Shown here: piece after piece, positions 37,528 to 46,101 of the stretch | How positions within the stretch are numbered: position 1 is the stretch's first letter | How the letters are laid out: each line of letters begins with the position of its first letter | Origin: a candidate division KSB1 bacterium | Lineage (GTDB): Bacteria > Zhuqueibacterota > Zhuqueibacteria > Thermofontimicrobiales > Thermofontimicrobiaceae | Assembly: GCA_034506395.1 (NCBI GenBank) | Contig: JAPDPQ010000008.1 | Span: forward strand, 1-64,000 | Direction: 5' to 3' | DNA: 64,000 nt | Position numbers and translations under genes: made by a program | Notes under the pieces: model-generated | The model's input: only the letters and a program-made list of their open reading frames with translations | The model's database searches: none | What the model was told of the DNA's origin: nothing

Positions 37528-37705
37528 ACATCTGTGTTGCAAGAGATGAGAAACCCCATACAGCAAGATGATTTTTTGCTGAAAAACTTCATTGACATAA
37601 AGAGTCGGTCGGAATTTCATATCGCTCTTGTTGCTGTTAAAAGAGATAAGAATCTTGAAGAAAATCTGATAATTGCAGGCTCCGAGCGAGCGCGCAAATA
37701 ATGTG

Positions 37706-38689
37706 ATGATGGAATTGCTAAGGCGTCTAATGAAATCCAAAGAAGGCAAACATCGCATCCAGGTTCCAAATAGGTTCGCACTTGCATACTTGAAACTGTA
37801 TAGGGCATATTTGATGTTCAGACGGTTCCTGTTAGATGCAAAGTTGCGTTGCAAGCGCAAGCGGACGCTGTACATCATGAGGCTCTATGTCAGGTCATTG
37901 TTCTCCTGGCGCGGACGCATGGAATTGCTGGAGCATCATCGAAAATACCATCGGGTGATCATGTCTTGCCAACACCGTGTTGTTCGGAACGGCGATTCGC
38001 CGGCGCTCTTGAGTGAGCTTTATGAGATTTGGGGTCGTAATTTGCGCAATCTAAATCGCTTCGATGAGGCGATGGAAAAGTTGTTATTTGCGAGAGATCA
38101 ATTGCAATCGAATTCCCCATCGCTATGGTATGAATTGGGATTGCTTTATTTCATAAAGAAAGATTATCCGAGTGCTCGGCGCGCCATGGAGACCGCGGTG
38201 AAAATGGGCTATGACACCGTGTCCCTGCGAATTCACCTCGGGAAAATTTATTATCAGATGGGGATGCTAAATCGCGCTGAAGAGTGTTTTAAGCAAGTGT
38301 TGCGTATCTATCCTCACGAGGGGAGCCTGCATTTTTTGCTGGGCATCGTTTATAAAAGCAATGTGGAATACCATCTCGCCATTGAGGCGTTCAAGAACGC
38401 CATCAAATATGGTAGCGATCAAAAAGAAGAGCATCTCGGGCTGGCAGAGATTTACACGCGCCTGGGCTATTGGCGCGAAGCCATCCAAGAATATAAGCAA
38501 ATTCTTCGATTCGAAGAGGATAATTTTATCGCTCATTATTTCTTAGGCTGGATCTACGAGATTCAAGGGCGGGAAGACGAAGCCATCAAGGAATATCTCA
38601 TCGCAAATAAAATTGATCCGAATGATGAAGACACCAAACGAAAACTGATTCGACTGTTGGCATCGCCTGTGGTGAACGAACAATGTTAG
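37706..38689 (+). CDS. Tetratricopeptide-repeat protein
   Basis: About 327 residues from the ATG at 37706. A basic helical N-terminus is followed by six or so TPR units from about 100 on (for example LWYELGLLYFIKKDYPSARRAMETAVKMG, with Trp/Leu/Gly/Tyr/Ala at the usual positions). No signal peptide is visible, so it is probably a cytoplasmic scaffold. It stands between punA and the adenine deaminase and is separated by 12 bases from the latter, so the two share a transcript. A role in salvage is not evident. The start is uncertain; TTG at 37673 is also possible. Confidence 0.78.
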   Translation: MMELLRRLMKSKEGKHRIQVPNRFALAYLKLYRAYLMFRRFLLDAKLRCKRKRTLYIMRLYVRSLFSWRGRMELLEHHRKYHRVIMSCQHRVVRNGDSPALLSELYEIWGRNLRNLNRFDEAMEKLLFARDQLQSNSPSLWYELGLLYFIKKDYPSARRAMETAVKMGYDTVSLRIHLGKIYYQMGMLNRAEECFKQVLRIYPHEGSLHFLLGIVYKSNVEYHLAIEAFKNAIKYGSDQKEEHLGLAEIYTRLGYWREAIQEYKQILRFEEDNFIAHYFLGWIYEIQGREDEAIKEYLIANKIDPNDEDTKRKLIRLLASPVVNEQC

Positions 38690-38701
38690 GAGCGAGGATT
38701 A

Positions 38702-40411
38702 ATGCAATTGGAGAAAATTATCAAAGCAGCCAGAGGGGATCACCCAGTTTCGCTGCTGCTGAAAAATGTTAATTTGATCAATGTCGTTTCTGGTGAAATC
38801 TATCCTACCAATATTGCCATTGATGATCAATTGATCGTGGGGATTGATAATGAGTATGAAGCGCATCAGGTCTTAGATCTCTCTGGACTCTATGCCGCTC
38901 CAGGTTTTATCGACGGTCACGTGCATATCGAAAGTTCTATGGTAACCATTCCCCAATTTGCGCGAGCGGTTGTTCCATTAGGAACCACCTCGGTGATTGC
39001 TGATCCCCATGAAATCGCCAATGTGCTTGGCTACGAGGGCATTCGATTCATGATGGAGTCGGCCAAATATAACCCGCTGAATGTATTTTTCACTCTGCCG
39101 TCATGTGTGCCATCAACCAAATTGGAGACCGCTGGCTCGCAGTTGAGAGCCTTCGATATTTTTCCGTTCCTTCGGGAAAAATGGGTGGTTGGTTTGGGAG
39201 AGATGATGAATTTCCCTGGCGTCATCCAGGGCGATGAAGAGGTGCTGGATAAGATCAAAATTTCTGCTGAGAAGCGCATCGATGGCCATGCTCCAGGCGT
39301 GACTGGTAAAAACTTGAGCGCTTATATTGCCGCCGGGATTACTTCCGATCATGAATCCACCACGCCAGAGGAGGCGTTGGAGAAGCTAAGAATGGGGATG
39401 TATGTGATGATTCGAGAGGGCACCGGCACAAAAAACCTGCGCGATCTGTTGAAAATGGTGACCCCAGAGAACAGCCGTCGTTGCATCTTCTGCACTGACG
39501 ACCGACACCCTCATGACATTCTTGAGGAAGGACATATCAATTTCATGATCAAAACGGCGATCGATAATGGCATCGATCCGATCTCGGTTATCCGAATGGC
39601 AACGCTAAATCCAGCCGAGTATTATAATCTGAGGAAGTTGGGCTTTTTATCCCCTGGATGTTTCGCTGATATCGTTATTATCGAGGACCTAAAAAAATTT
39701 AATATCAAAATGGTATTAAAAAATGGCCAATTGGTGGCTGAGAACGGTGTGATGTTGCACGAGTCGCGCTTCAAACCAGAGGTTAAGGTGCGGGGTTCAG
39801 TAAATATCAGATGGCTGGAAGGCAATGAATTTCAGATACCAGCCAAAAGCCAACGCTGTCGCGTCATCGGTCTCATTAAAGATCAGATTGTCACTCAAAT
39901 GTTAGAGGAAACGCCTAAAATTGTGGATGGGCATGTTGTTTCTGATCCTGACCGAGATTTGTTGCGCTGCTATGTCATCGAACGGCATCATGCTTCGGGA
40001 AATATCGGCAAAGGGTTGGTCAAAGGGTTTGGATTGAAAAAAGGGGCCATCGCTTCCTCAATTAGCCACGACTCGCACAATATCGTCGTTGTCGGCGTAA
40101 ATGACGAAGATATCTTCAAAGCTGTGACTCAAATAAACAAAATGGGCGGCGGCCTCTCTGTCACCTGTGACGGCAAGGTGCTGGATGCGTTGGAACTGCC
40201 AATCGCCGGATTGATGTCAAGCGAGCCATTGGAGATCGTAAATGCAAAACTTCAAAAGCTGAATCGCCATACCAAAGAGCTGGGATGCTCACTGACAGAT
40301 CCGTTCATGGCGATTTCGTTTTTGGCGCTCCCTGTTATTCCAAAATTGAAAATCACCGATCTCGGCCTGGTAGATGTGGATCAATTCGATTTTGTCGATC
40401 TGTTTATTTAG
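38702..40411 (+). CDS. ade: Adenine deaminase
   Basis: Amidohydrolase that converts adenine to hypoxanthine. Metal and active-site motifs are visible: GFIDGHVHIESSM (His pair), ADPHEIANVLG, DGHAPG, SDHEST and CTDDRHPHD. The C-terminal adenine-deaminase-specific domain is present (GGGLSVTCDGK, LMSSEPLE). The length of 569 is typical of the Ade type rather than the shorter adenosine-deaminase-like type. It uses the product of adenosine phosphorolysis, in line with punA upstream. Confidence 0.96.
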   Translation: MQLEKIIKAARGDHPVSLLLKNVNLINVVSGEIYPTNIAIDDQLIVGIDNEYEAHQVLDLSGLYAAPGFIDGHVHIESSMVTIPQFARAVVPLGTTSVIADPHEIANVLGYEGIRFMMESAKYNPLNVFFTLPSCVPSTKLETAGSQLRAFDIFPFLREKWVVGLGEMMNFPGVIQGDEEVLDKIKISAEKRIDGHAPGVTGKNLSAYIAAGITSDHESTTPEEALEKLRMGMYVMIREGTGTKNLRDLLKMVTPENSRRCIFCTDDRHPHDILEEGHINFMIKTAIDNGIDPISVIRMATLNPAEYYNLRKLGFLSPGCFADIVIIEDLKKFNIKMVLKNGQLVAENGVMLHESRFKPEVKVRGSVNIRWLEGNEFQIPAKSQRCRVIGLIKDQIVTQMLEETPKIVDGHVVSDPDRDLLRCYVIERHHASGNIGKGLVKGFGLKKGAIASSISHDSHNIVVVGVNDEDIFKAVTQINKMGGGLSVTCDGKVLDALELPIAGLMSSEPLEIVNAKLQKLNRHTKELGCSLTDPFMAISFLALPVIPKLKITDLGLVDVDQFDFVDLFI

Positions 40412-40858
40412 CATCGTTAACTAACATTTTCCGAAGAATGTTGGCTCTCCTGATACAAAGTATTCTGTGGTTTCGTTGGCACTGAGCCTGTGTGCTTGAT
40501 AACGCGGTTCACATTGAAATTTCTGAAGCCTAGTCATCTCATCGAATATTTAAAATGACCTGCGATCATGACCCTCAAGAAATTTGGCTAAATTAATTCT
40601 AACTTCATCTCATCTCTTTTTATTTTGAAGTCATAATAGGGTGCATTAGCCCCCAATGAGAGAAATAAATTGCAGACTTTTGGTGTTGGTCACTTTGTCC
40701 TTCCACGATCTAAGGAGCTCTACGAATGAATCAACGCCTGAATTGATTTGCACGAAAATTACTCTTTACAGGATCGAAATTTGGAATTTTTTTATTCAAA
40801 GTGATGTCAAATTGCAGAGGGATTAATTGAAATTCAATTTTGAATCAAGAGGTGATCA
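40412..40858. other. Intergenic stretch between ade and cutA
   Basis: About 445 AT-rich bases. A weak hairpin around AACATT/AATGTT lies at about 40425-40443 just behind ade; it has no T-tract. No RNA gene or promoter could be supported. Confidence 0.35.
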
Positions 40859-41203
40859 ATGAAAGGAGATTTCATTGTCGTGTTTGTCACCGCAGGGAAT
40901 CGGCAAGAGGCGGAACTAATAGGTCGGGCATTAGTTGAAAAAAAGTTAGCAGCCTGTTGCAATATTGTCGAATCAATTCAATCGATATTTTATTGGGAAG
41001 GCAAGCTGAATCAGGAACGCGAAGCGTTGCTCATTATCAAGTCAGTGAGAGATCGTTTCGATCGGATCGTCAGCGAGGTAAAGCAGTTGCATAGCTATAC
41101 AACGCCAGAGATCATCGCGCTGCCGATTGTGGCAGGAGCATCTGATTATTTAGATTGGATCATTGCAGAGACAAAATCGCGCGCTGATGAAAGTCTTGTT
41201 TAA
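40859..41203 (+). CDS. cutA: CutA family protein
   Basis: A 114-residue protein of the trimeric CutA1 family (FVTAGNRQEAELIGRALVEKKLAACCNIV, IFYWEGKL, LLIIKS, LHSYTTPEIIALPI). Linked to divalent metal tolerance in E. coli, but the actual role is unclear in most bacteria. A good ribosome site AAGAGGTGATCA precedes the ATG. The gene has no close partner; the next lies about 300 bases downstream. Confidence 0.93.
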   Translation: MKGDFIVVFVTAGNRQEAELIGRALVEKKLAACCNIVESIQSIFYWEGKLNQEREALLIIKSVRDRFDRIVSEVKQLHSYTTPEIIALPIVAGASDYLDWIIAETKSRADESLV

Positions 41204-41499
41204 ATGATCGATGTATCTTCGAGATTTTGCGGCTTGGCTGTCAGAAAGATTGCCGCATGGTAACGACAGCCGCCATGTTGGTAGTCAACACGACTATTTT
41301 GCGATATGCATTTCAATGGGCTCGCTCGCCCCATGGTCCTTTGCATCAGCCTTCATAACTGAAGTTAGATCGGCGCGATGATAAACATGAGACGATTTCT
41401 AAAGGATAAGAAGCGCGAGTGAGTCGATTCGATGAACAATACCGAGCGCATTTCGTCTAAATTGCAAGATAAAATTGATCGATATTAGGGAACATCTGA

Positions 41500-42267
41500 A
41501 TGGAGTGGACAATCCTCGGCGCTGGAACTGGCATTCCGATGTTAGACCGGGGTGCTCCAGGACATTTAATGAAAATAAAGGATGAGCAGGTTCTGTTCGA
41601 CAGCGGCTCTGGGACGCTGCTTCGGCTGTTGCAATTGGGTGTCGATTATAAGCAATTAAATTACGTTTTCTATACCCATACCCATTCAGATCACACCGCG
41701 GATCTGATACCGCTGATTCAGGCATTGCGGACGACGCCAGAGTACCAACGGGCTAACACATTGCATTTGTATGGCCCAACTGGGTTCAACGTGTTCTTGC
41801 ACACGCTTAGCCAGGCGTTCGGTTTGTGGCTCATTTCGCCCAATTTTCCATTGAGAATTCACGAGCTTAGATATGACACTTTGGAATTTGCCGGATGGAG
41901 CGTCCGAACCGTCCCAGTCAAGCATAGCCATTCCGCCATTGCGTATCGGGTCGAAAGCGAGTCGGGTCGATCGATCGTTTATTCTGGTGACACGGACTAT
42001 TGTCCAGAGATCATTGAGCTTGCATATCAAGCGGATCTTTTGATTTTAGAGTGTTCGTTTCCCGATGACGCCAAGGTCGCTGGACATCTGACCCCTAGTT
42101 TGGCTGCGGAAATCGCCAGCAGCGCGCAATGTAAGCATTTGATATTGACGCATCTTTATCCGCCGATTGAGCCGCTGGAGGCAGAAATTCAGCAGCGTTG
42201 TCATCGCATTTTTTCGGGCAGGATTTCAATCGCTCGGGATCTTATGAAAATAACCGTTGAGCCTTGA
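41500..42267 (+). CDS. RNase Z-like metallo-beta-lactamase fold hydrolase
   Basis: A 255-residue MBL-fold enzyme with THTHSDHTAD (about 65-74), a GDTDYC Asp region near 166, GHLTP near 195 and LTHLYPP near 213, giving the usual two-metal site. It belongs to the RNase Z/arylsulfatase-like branch. It lacks an obvious RNase Z exosite arm, so a phosphodiesterase of unknown substrate is just as likely. The stop overlaps the start of the TonB-like gene by one base, so the two are co-translated. Confidence 0.85.
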   Translation: MEWTILGAGTGIPMLDRGAPGHLMKIKDEQVLFDSGSGTLLRLLQLGVDYKQLNYVFYTHTHSDHTADLIPLIQALRTTPEYQRANTLHLYGPTGFNVFLHTLSQAFGLWLISPNFPLRIHELRYDTLEFAGWSVRTVPVKHSHSAIAYRVESESGRSIVYSGDTDYCPEIIELAYQADLLILECSFPDDAKVAGHLTPSLAAEIASSAQCKHLILTHLYPPIEPLEAEIQQRCHRIFSGRISIARDLMKITVEP

Positions 42268-43166
42268 TGTTTATCTCTTGTCGTGACATTTTTCAAAAGC
42301 ACTTGATCAAAATAGCTTTCGTCCTCTCGATTTTGCTTCATTTGCTGGGCTTTTTGAGCTACCGCTTACTGGGTCTGGTCCCTCTGGTCCCGATCAAAAT
42401 TAGCGAGCTACTGAAGCGTGATGATCAGACCGAGCGCCGCATGGTGTTTGAGTTGGTCGAAACCCCAGAATCCGCGCGGAGCGAGCAGCCTCCAAATGAA
42501 GCTCAACTGCTTTCGGATAAAAACACCGTGGCGCGCGATCAGTATACCGGTAAGGACAAACCCAAAGGCGCTCCATATTCGGAAGGAGATCTGGATATCC
42601 ACCAATGGCCTGAACCAGCAAAGGACGTGGCTTCCGCATCTTCTCAGCCCGAACTCGAACCAGCACAAAGGACAGACTCGGATGATCAACGGTTCGCCTC
42701 AATCGGGACCCGATATGAACCCCTCAAATTCAGCCGCCAGGAGCTATTGAAAAAATCTCCTTCGATAGGCGATGTGCAACCGATCGAGCGCTCACCAGCT
42801 CGACCGCTCTATGACAATCGCAAATTTAGTGTGGATGATCTGGGCGGGTTCAGTTTCAATACCTATGCCTGGGACTTTGCGCCGTATATGTTGGAAATGA
42901 AACGAAAAGTGGAGCGAAACGTTTTTCCACCACCCGCCTTCACTCGTATGGGACTGATCAGCGGAGAAACGGTCTTGCGCTTTAAAGTGATGCCAAACGG
43001 TGAAGTAAAAGATCTAGTGGTGTTAAAATATACAGGGCACGAGTCGTTGAAGGAGACCAGTGTAAATGCGATCAAAAATTCGGCTCCATTTCGTCCCCTG
43101 CCTGCTGATTTTCCAGAGAACTATCTTGAAGTTACTGCCGCATTTACTTACTATGTGAAACGATGA
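42267..43166 (+). CDS. tonB: TonB-family energy transducer
   Basis: About 299 residues: one membrane segment near 12-34, a polar, Pro-poor linker, and a TonB C-terminal domain (about 205-299; PPPAFTRMGLISGETVLRFKVMPNGEVKDLVVLKYTG, with ALSVNAIK-like helix and FRPLP). It would transmit the proton gradient to outer-membrane receptors; no TonB-dependent receptor is present here. The linker is short on the usual Pro-Glu/Pro-Lys repeats. The ATG overlaps the stop of the MBL gene. ExbB- and ExbD-like genes follow. Confidence 0.85.
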   Translation: MFISCRDIFQKHLIKIAFVLSILLHLLGFLSYRLLGLVPLVPIKISELLKRDDQTERRMVFELVETPESARSEQPPNEAQLLSDKNTVARDQYTGKDKPKGAPYSEGDLDIHQWPEPAKDVASASSQPELEPAQRTDSDDQRFASIGTRYEPLKFSRQELLKKSPSIGDVQPIERSPARPLYDNRKFSVDDLGGFSFNTYAWDFAPYMLEMKRKVERNVFPPPAFTRMGLISGETVLRFKVMPNGEVKDLVVLKYTGHESLKETSVNAIKNSAPFRPLPADFPENYLEVTAAFTYYVKR

Positions 43167-43211
43167 TTTTTTAGGGCGCTGATAAACTACTGACATTGAG
43201 GGTGTAATTGC

Positions 43212-43844
43212 ATGCAAGAGGCCTGGATGTTTTTACAACGCGGCGGGATTGTTATGATCCCGTTGCTGCTTTGTTCGATAATCGTTGTTGCGATCGCCAT
43301 TGAGCGGGCGATCGTGTTGCGTTCTAAAAAAGTGCTGATCCCCGAAATCATTAATGTGATTGAGACCATCAAGCAACCAGAAGATATCCATCTTGCCCTG
43401 TCCATTTGCCAGAAGAACGAGGGCGTTTTTGCTCATATCGTTCGTCTTGGCCTTGAAAATCGCGATTTGCCAGCCGATGAGCTGAAGGAACTGATCACCG
43501 ACCAGGGACGGCAGGAAGTCCGATCACTGGAAAAAGGTTTGGTGATCATCGAAACCATCGCCGGGATTGCGCCATTGTTGGGATTGCTGGGAACAGTCAC
43601 GGGTATGATCAAGGTTTTTACCGTAATCTCACAGCAGGGCTTGGGACAGACCCAGGCATTATCGGGCGGGATTTCTGAAGCTTTAATTACCACCGTGGTG
43701 GGACTTTCGATCGGCATCCCGTCTCTGGTACTTTATAATTACTTCACCAATAAGGCTGAAAATCTCATCCTCGATATTGAGAAATTCACTTCTCAGTTGC
43801 TCAGGAAATTATCCCGGTTTCATGCTGCGGCTACTAATAATTGA
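43212..43844 (+). CDS. exbB: ExbB/TolQ/MotA-family proton channel protein
   Basis: A 210-residue protein with three membrane segments (about 13-32, 108-135 and 150-175). Conserved ETIAGIAPLLGLLGTVTGMI and SGGISEALITTVVGLSIGIPSLVLYN mark ExbB/TolQ. With ExbD it forms the proton channel that energises TonB. It lies 45 bases after tonB and 233 bases before exbD. ExbB and TolQ cannot be separated by sequence here, but the TonB neighbour favours ExbB. Confidence 0.92.
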   Translation: MQEAWMFLQRGGIVMIPLLLCSIIVVAIAIERAIVLRSKKVLIPEIINVIETIKQPEDIHLALSICQKNEGVFAHIVRLGLENRDLPADELKELITDQGRQEVRSLEKGLVIIETIAGIAPLLGLLGTVTGMIKVFTVISQQGLGQTQALSGGISEALITTVVGLSIGIPSLVLYNYFTNKAENLILDIEKFTSQLLRKLSRFHAAATNN

Positions 43845-44077
43845 CAGTTTTATTCTTTTTCTTGAAGCGCAATTTGCTCACGTTTCTTTCAGTGCTAATT
43901 GAGGGCAAATGTCAAATAAGCAGATATGGAGGCTCTTGGCTGGTTACAACGAATGGAACACACGGGTTTTTGAACTGCATCAGCGTTAAATCTGCCGCAG
44001 GATGATATCATTTTCGTTTGGGGCGCAAATATAGATGCAATAAAATAGTCACGAATGATTAAATATTCAGATCTGAT
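43845..44077. other. 233-base gap inside the tonB-exbB-exbD set
   Basis: exbB and exbD usually abut or overlap. Here they are separated by AT-rich sequence without an ORF that I would accept. No terminator or promoter is evident. It may be the remnant of a lost gene or insertion. Confidence 0.45.
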
Positions 44078-44482
44078 ATGCAATTTCACGAGAAAAAACG
44101 GCGCAAAGTGATCATCAATATCACCTCATTGATCGATGTAATGTTTCTGCTGCTGATATTTTTTATGGTCTCATCGACTTTCATCGAACAACCAGGGATG
44201 AAATTAGAACTGCCAGAATCTAAAAGTGCCACGGTCGAACAAATCAAAGAGTTGGTACTTGAGATCACAGCCGAGCAACGGATGCTACTGAACCAAGATC
44301 CTGTCTCCATCGAAAATTTGGAATCGAAAATTAAACAATTGTTGCCGAATCTCGCTGAGAATTCCCTGGTTTTGAAGGCCGACCGGAGTGTGCCTCACGG
44401 CATGGTGGTAAAAGTAATGGATATTGCAAAACTGAGTGGCATTGAAAAATTGGTTATTGCGACTCGTCCAATAGATGAGTAA
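44078..44482 (+). CDS. exbD: ExbD/TolR-family protein
   Basis: A 134-residue protein with a single membrane helix (about 14-34) containing the conserved Asp D20 in TSLIDVMFLLLIFFMV, which carries protons in the family. The rest is a periplasmic domain (about 45-134). It completes the set with tonB and exbB on the same strand, although after an unusual gap. Confidence 0.93.
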   Translation: MQFHEKKRRKVIINITSLIDVMFLLLIFFMVSSTFIEQPGMKLELPESKSATVEQIKELVLEITAEQRMLLNQDPVSIENLESKIKQLLPNLAENSLVLKADRSVPHGMVVKVMDIAKLSGIEKLVIATRPIDE

Positions 44483-44859
44483 ACTGCAATGGGTGTGATC
44501 AGCAATGAAAGGGTGCCAATAAGTGGTGCATGAATCAGGCAATCTATGGGAGTTTCGATGATCAACCGAATCCTAAGCGCTTGATAGCTTGACGATTCTC
44601 AACTTAAAACAGGAGCCAAAAAGCCTAGTTGATAGGTATCTTCTCATCCATCCTCGATCATTTCATCTTCGTTTTTTCGGAACTAAATTTTTCCCATCTG
44701 TTCCGATCTGAATATCAGCCATCGAGTTTGTGGGGAACCAGGATTGAATTTTCCTACCGGCACTCGTTTTTCATCAAAGATTATTCCCAATGAGAATTCG
44801 ATAAAATCTCATCAATGCGGGTTCGAACAATCCATCTGGTTCCCCAGGTTGATATTTGC
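44483..44859. other. Convergent intergenic region with long inverted repeat
   Basis: About 375 bases between exbD (plus) and the epimerase (minus). TGGGGAACCAG at 44731-44741 and CTGGTTCCCCA at 44836-44846 are perfectly inverted copies 94 bases apart, with GATTG/CAATC extending the match. No T-tract is near. The stretch holds no ORF of note. Confidence 0.5.
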
Positions 44860-45840
44860 CTATTCACCTTTACGTTGCTTTTTCGCTGCGTAATATTCGA
44901 TCACGCGATCGAGAATGCCATCTAAGTTCACTGTTGGTTGAAAGCCGATGAGGTTCTTGATTTTTGTCAGATCTGGGATTCGAATTGCCATGTCCTCGAA
45001 CCCTTGCTCGTATGCTTCATCATACGGCACATATTTGATGACCGAATCGGAGTTAGTCTTTTGGATAATTTTCATGGCTAGGTCTTTAATTCGAATCGGT
45101 TCGGTCGACCCAATATTAAAAATTTCTCCCACCGCCTTCGGATGATTGGCCAAGGCGATCATGGCATCGACCACATCGCTGACATAAGTGAAGCAGCGCA
45201 CCATGTTGCCGTCGTTATAGACCGTGATAGGTCTCCCCTCCAATGCCTGCTCTACAAAACGTGGGATTACCATCCCGTATCGCCCTGTTTGTCGGGGTCC
45301 GACTGTATTGAACAATCGAACGATTACCACTTCGAGCTTTTTCTCTTTATGATAGGCCAGAGCCAAAAACTCATCGATCGCTTTGGAGCAGGAGTAGCTC
45401 CACCGATTTTTGGTGGTGGGTCCCAAAACCCGATCGTCATTTTCCTTGAATGGCACTTGCGTGCTTTTCCCGTAGATTTCCGAAGTAGAAGTGATCACCA
45501 CTTTTTTCAAATAGCGGCTGGCCAGTTTGAGCACCATGTCGGTGCCCAAAATATTAGTTTGAATCACTTCTACTGGCTTGCTCACGATCAACTCCACTCC
45601 CACTGCTGCAGCGAGATGATAAATGATATCGCATTCGCTGACCAAACGGTCCATAACTGTTTCGTTCAAAATGCTCTCAACTGCTATGCTAAACCTTGGG
45701 CTTTTAATGAAATTCGACAGATTTTCCAGTTGACCCGTGGATAGATCATCAATTACAGAAACAATCTCCCCCCGTCGTAACAATTCTTCTGCCAGATGAG
45801 ACCCAATAAAACCAGCTCCCCCAGTGATCAATACCTTCAT
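44860..45840 (-). CDS. NAD-dependent sugar epimerase/dehydratase (GalE-like)
   Basis: Extended short-chain dehydrogenase acting on nucleotide sugars. GGAGFIG (7-13) is the NAD site; STSEIYG (118-124), Y149 and K153 form the Ser-Tyr-Lys site. The 326 residues end in the usual substrate domain (GEIFNIGS). The exact reaction (4-epimerase, decarboxylase or dehydratase) cannot be told. The ATG at 45840 has GGAGAAGG upstream. It is on the strand of the polysaccharide genes to its right but separated from them by the C25 protease gene. Confidence 0.9.
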   Translation of the reverse strand: MKVLITGGAGFIGSHLAEELLRRGEIVSVIDDLSTGQLENLSNFIKSPRFSIAVESILNETVMDRLVSECDIIYHLAAAVGVELIVSKPVEVIQTNILGTDMVLKLASRYLKKVVITSTSEIYGKSTQVPFKENDDRVLGPTTKNRWSYSCSKAIDEFLALAYHKEKKLEVVIVRLFNTVGPRQTGRYGMVIPRFVEQALEGRPITVYNDGNMVRCFTYVSDVVDAMIALANHPKAVGEIFNIGSTEPIRIKDLAMKIIQKTNSDSVIKYVPYDEAYEQGFEDMAIRIPDLTKIKNLIGFQPTVNLDGILDRVIEYYAAKKQRKGE

Positions 45841-46101
45841 ATACCTTCTCCAAATTAACCGCTTGTGACCATCAAAAACAATCGTTATTTAAAAGACATT
45901 TATCGTCTACGCTCGCAGGGAAAAATATCTGTTTATTACCCTGCCACTCAAAAAGTTTTTCATTTCAGTGCGCCAGTGGATGAAAAATCAGAAACAATGC
46001 AAAAGCATTTTCTTTAACCTCGAAGGTTGAGCGAACATAACTGTCATCAAAGCTGTAGGACAAAGTGAGTTGTGCTCATCCAAAGCGCGAGAAGTTAGCA
46101 T

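Noticed and set aside
37591..37620. TTGACA at 37591 as a promoter for the TPR gene
   Set aside because: No acceptable -10 box lies 16-18 bases downstream.
43845..44077. A small gene between exbB and exbD
   Set aside because: Stops in every frame and no ribosome site; treated as a gap.
44815..44835. GGTTCGAAC, resembling a tRNA T-loop
   Set aside because: The flanking bases do not pair as a T-arm and no acceptor, D or anticodon arm can be found nearby.
45142..45744. A 200-codon plus-strand open frame opposite the epimerase
   Set aside because: Antisense shadow of a conserved dehydrogenase; no family resemblance.
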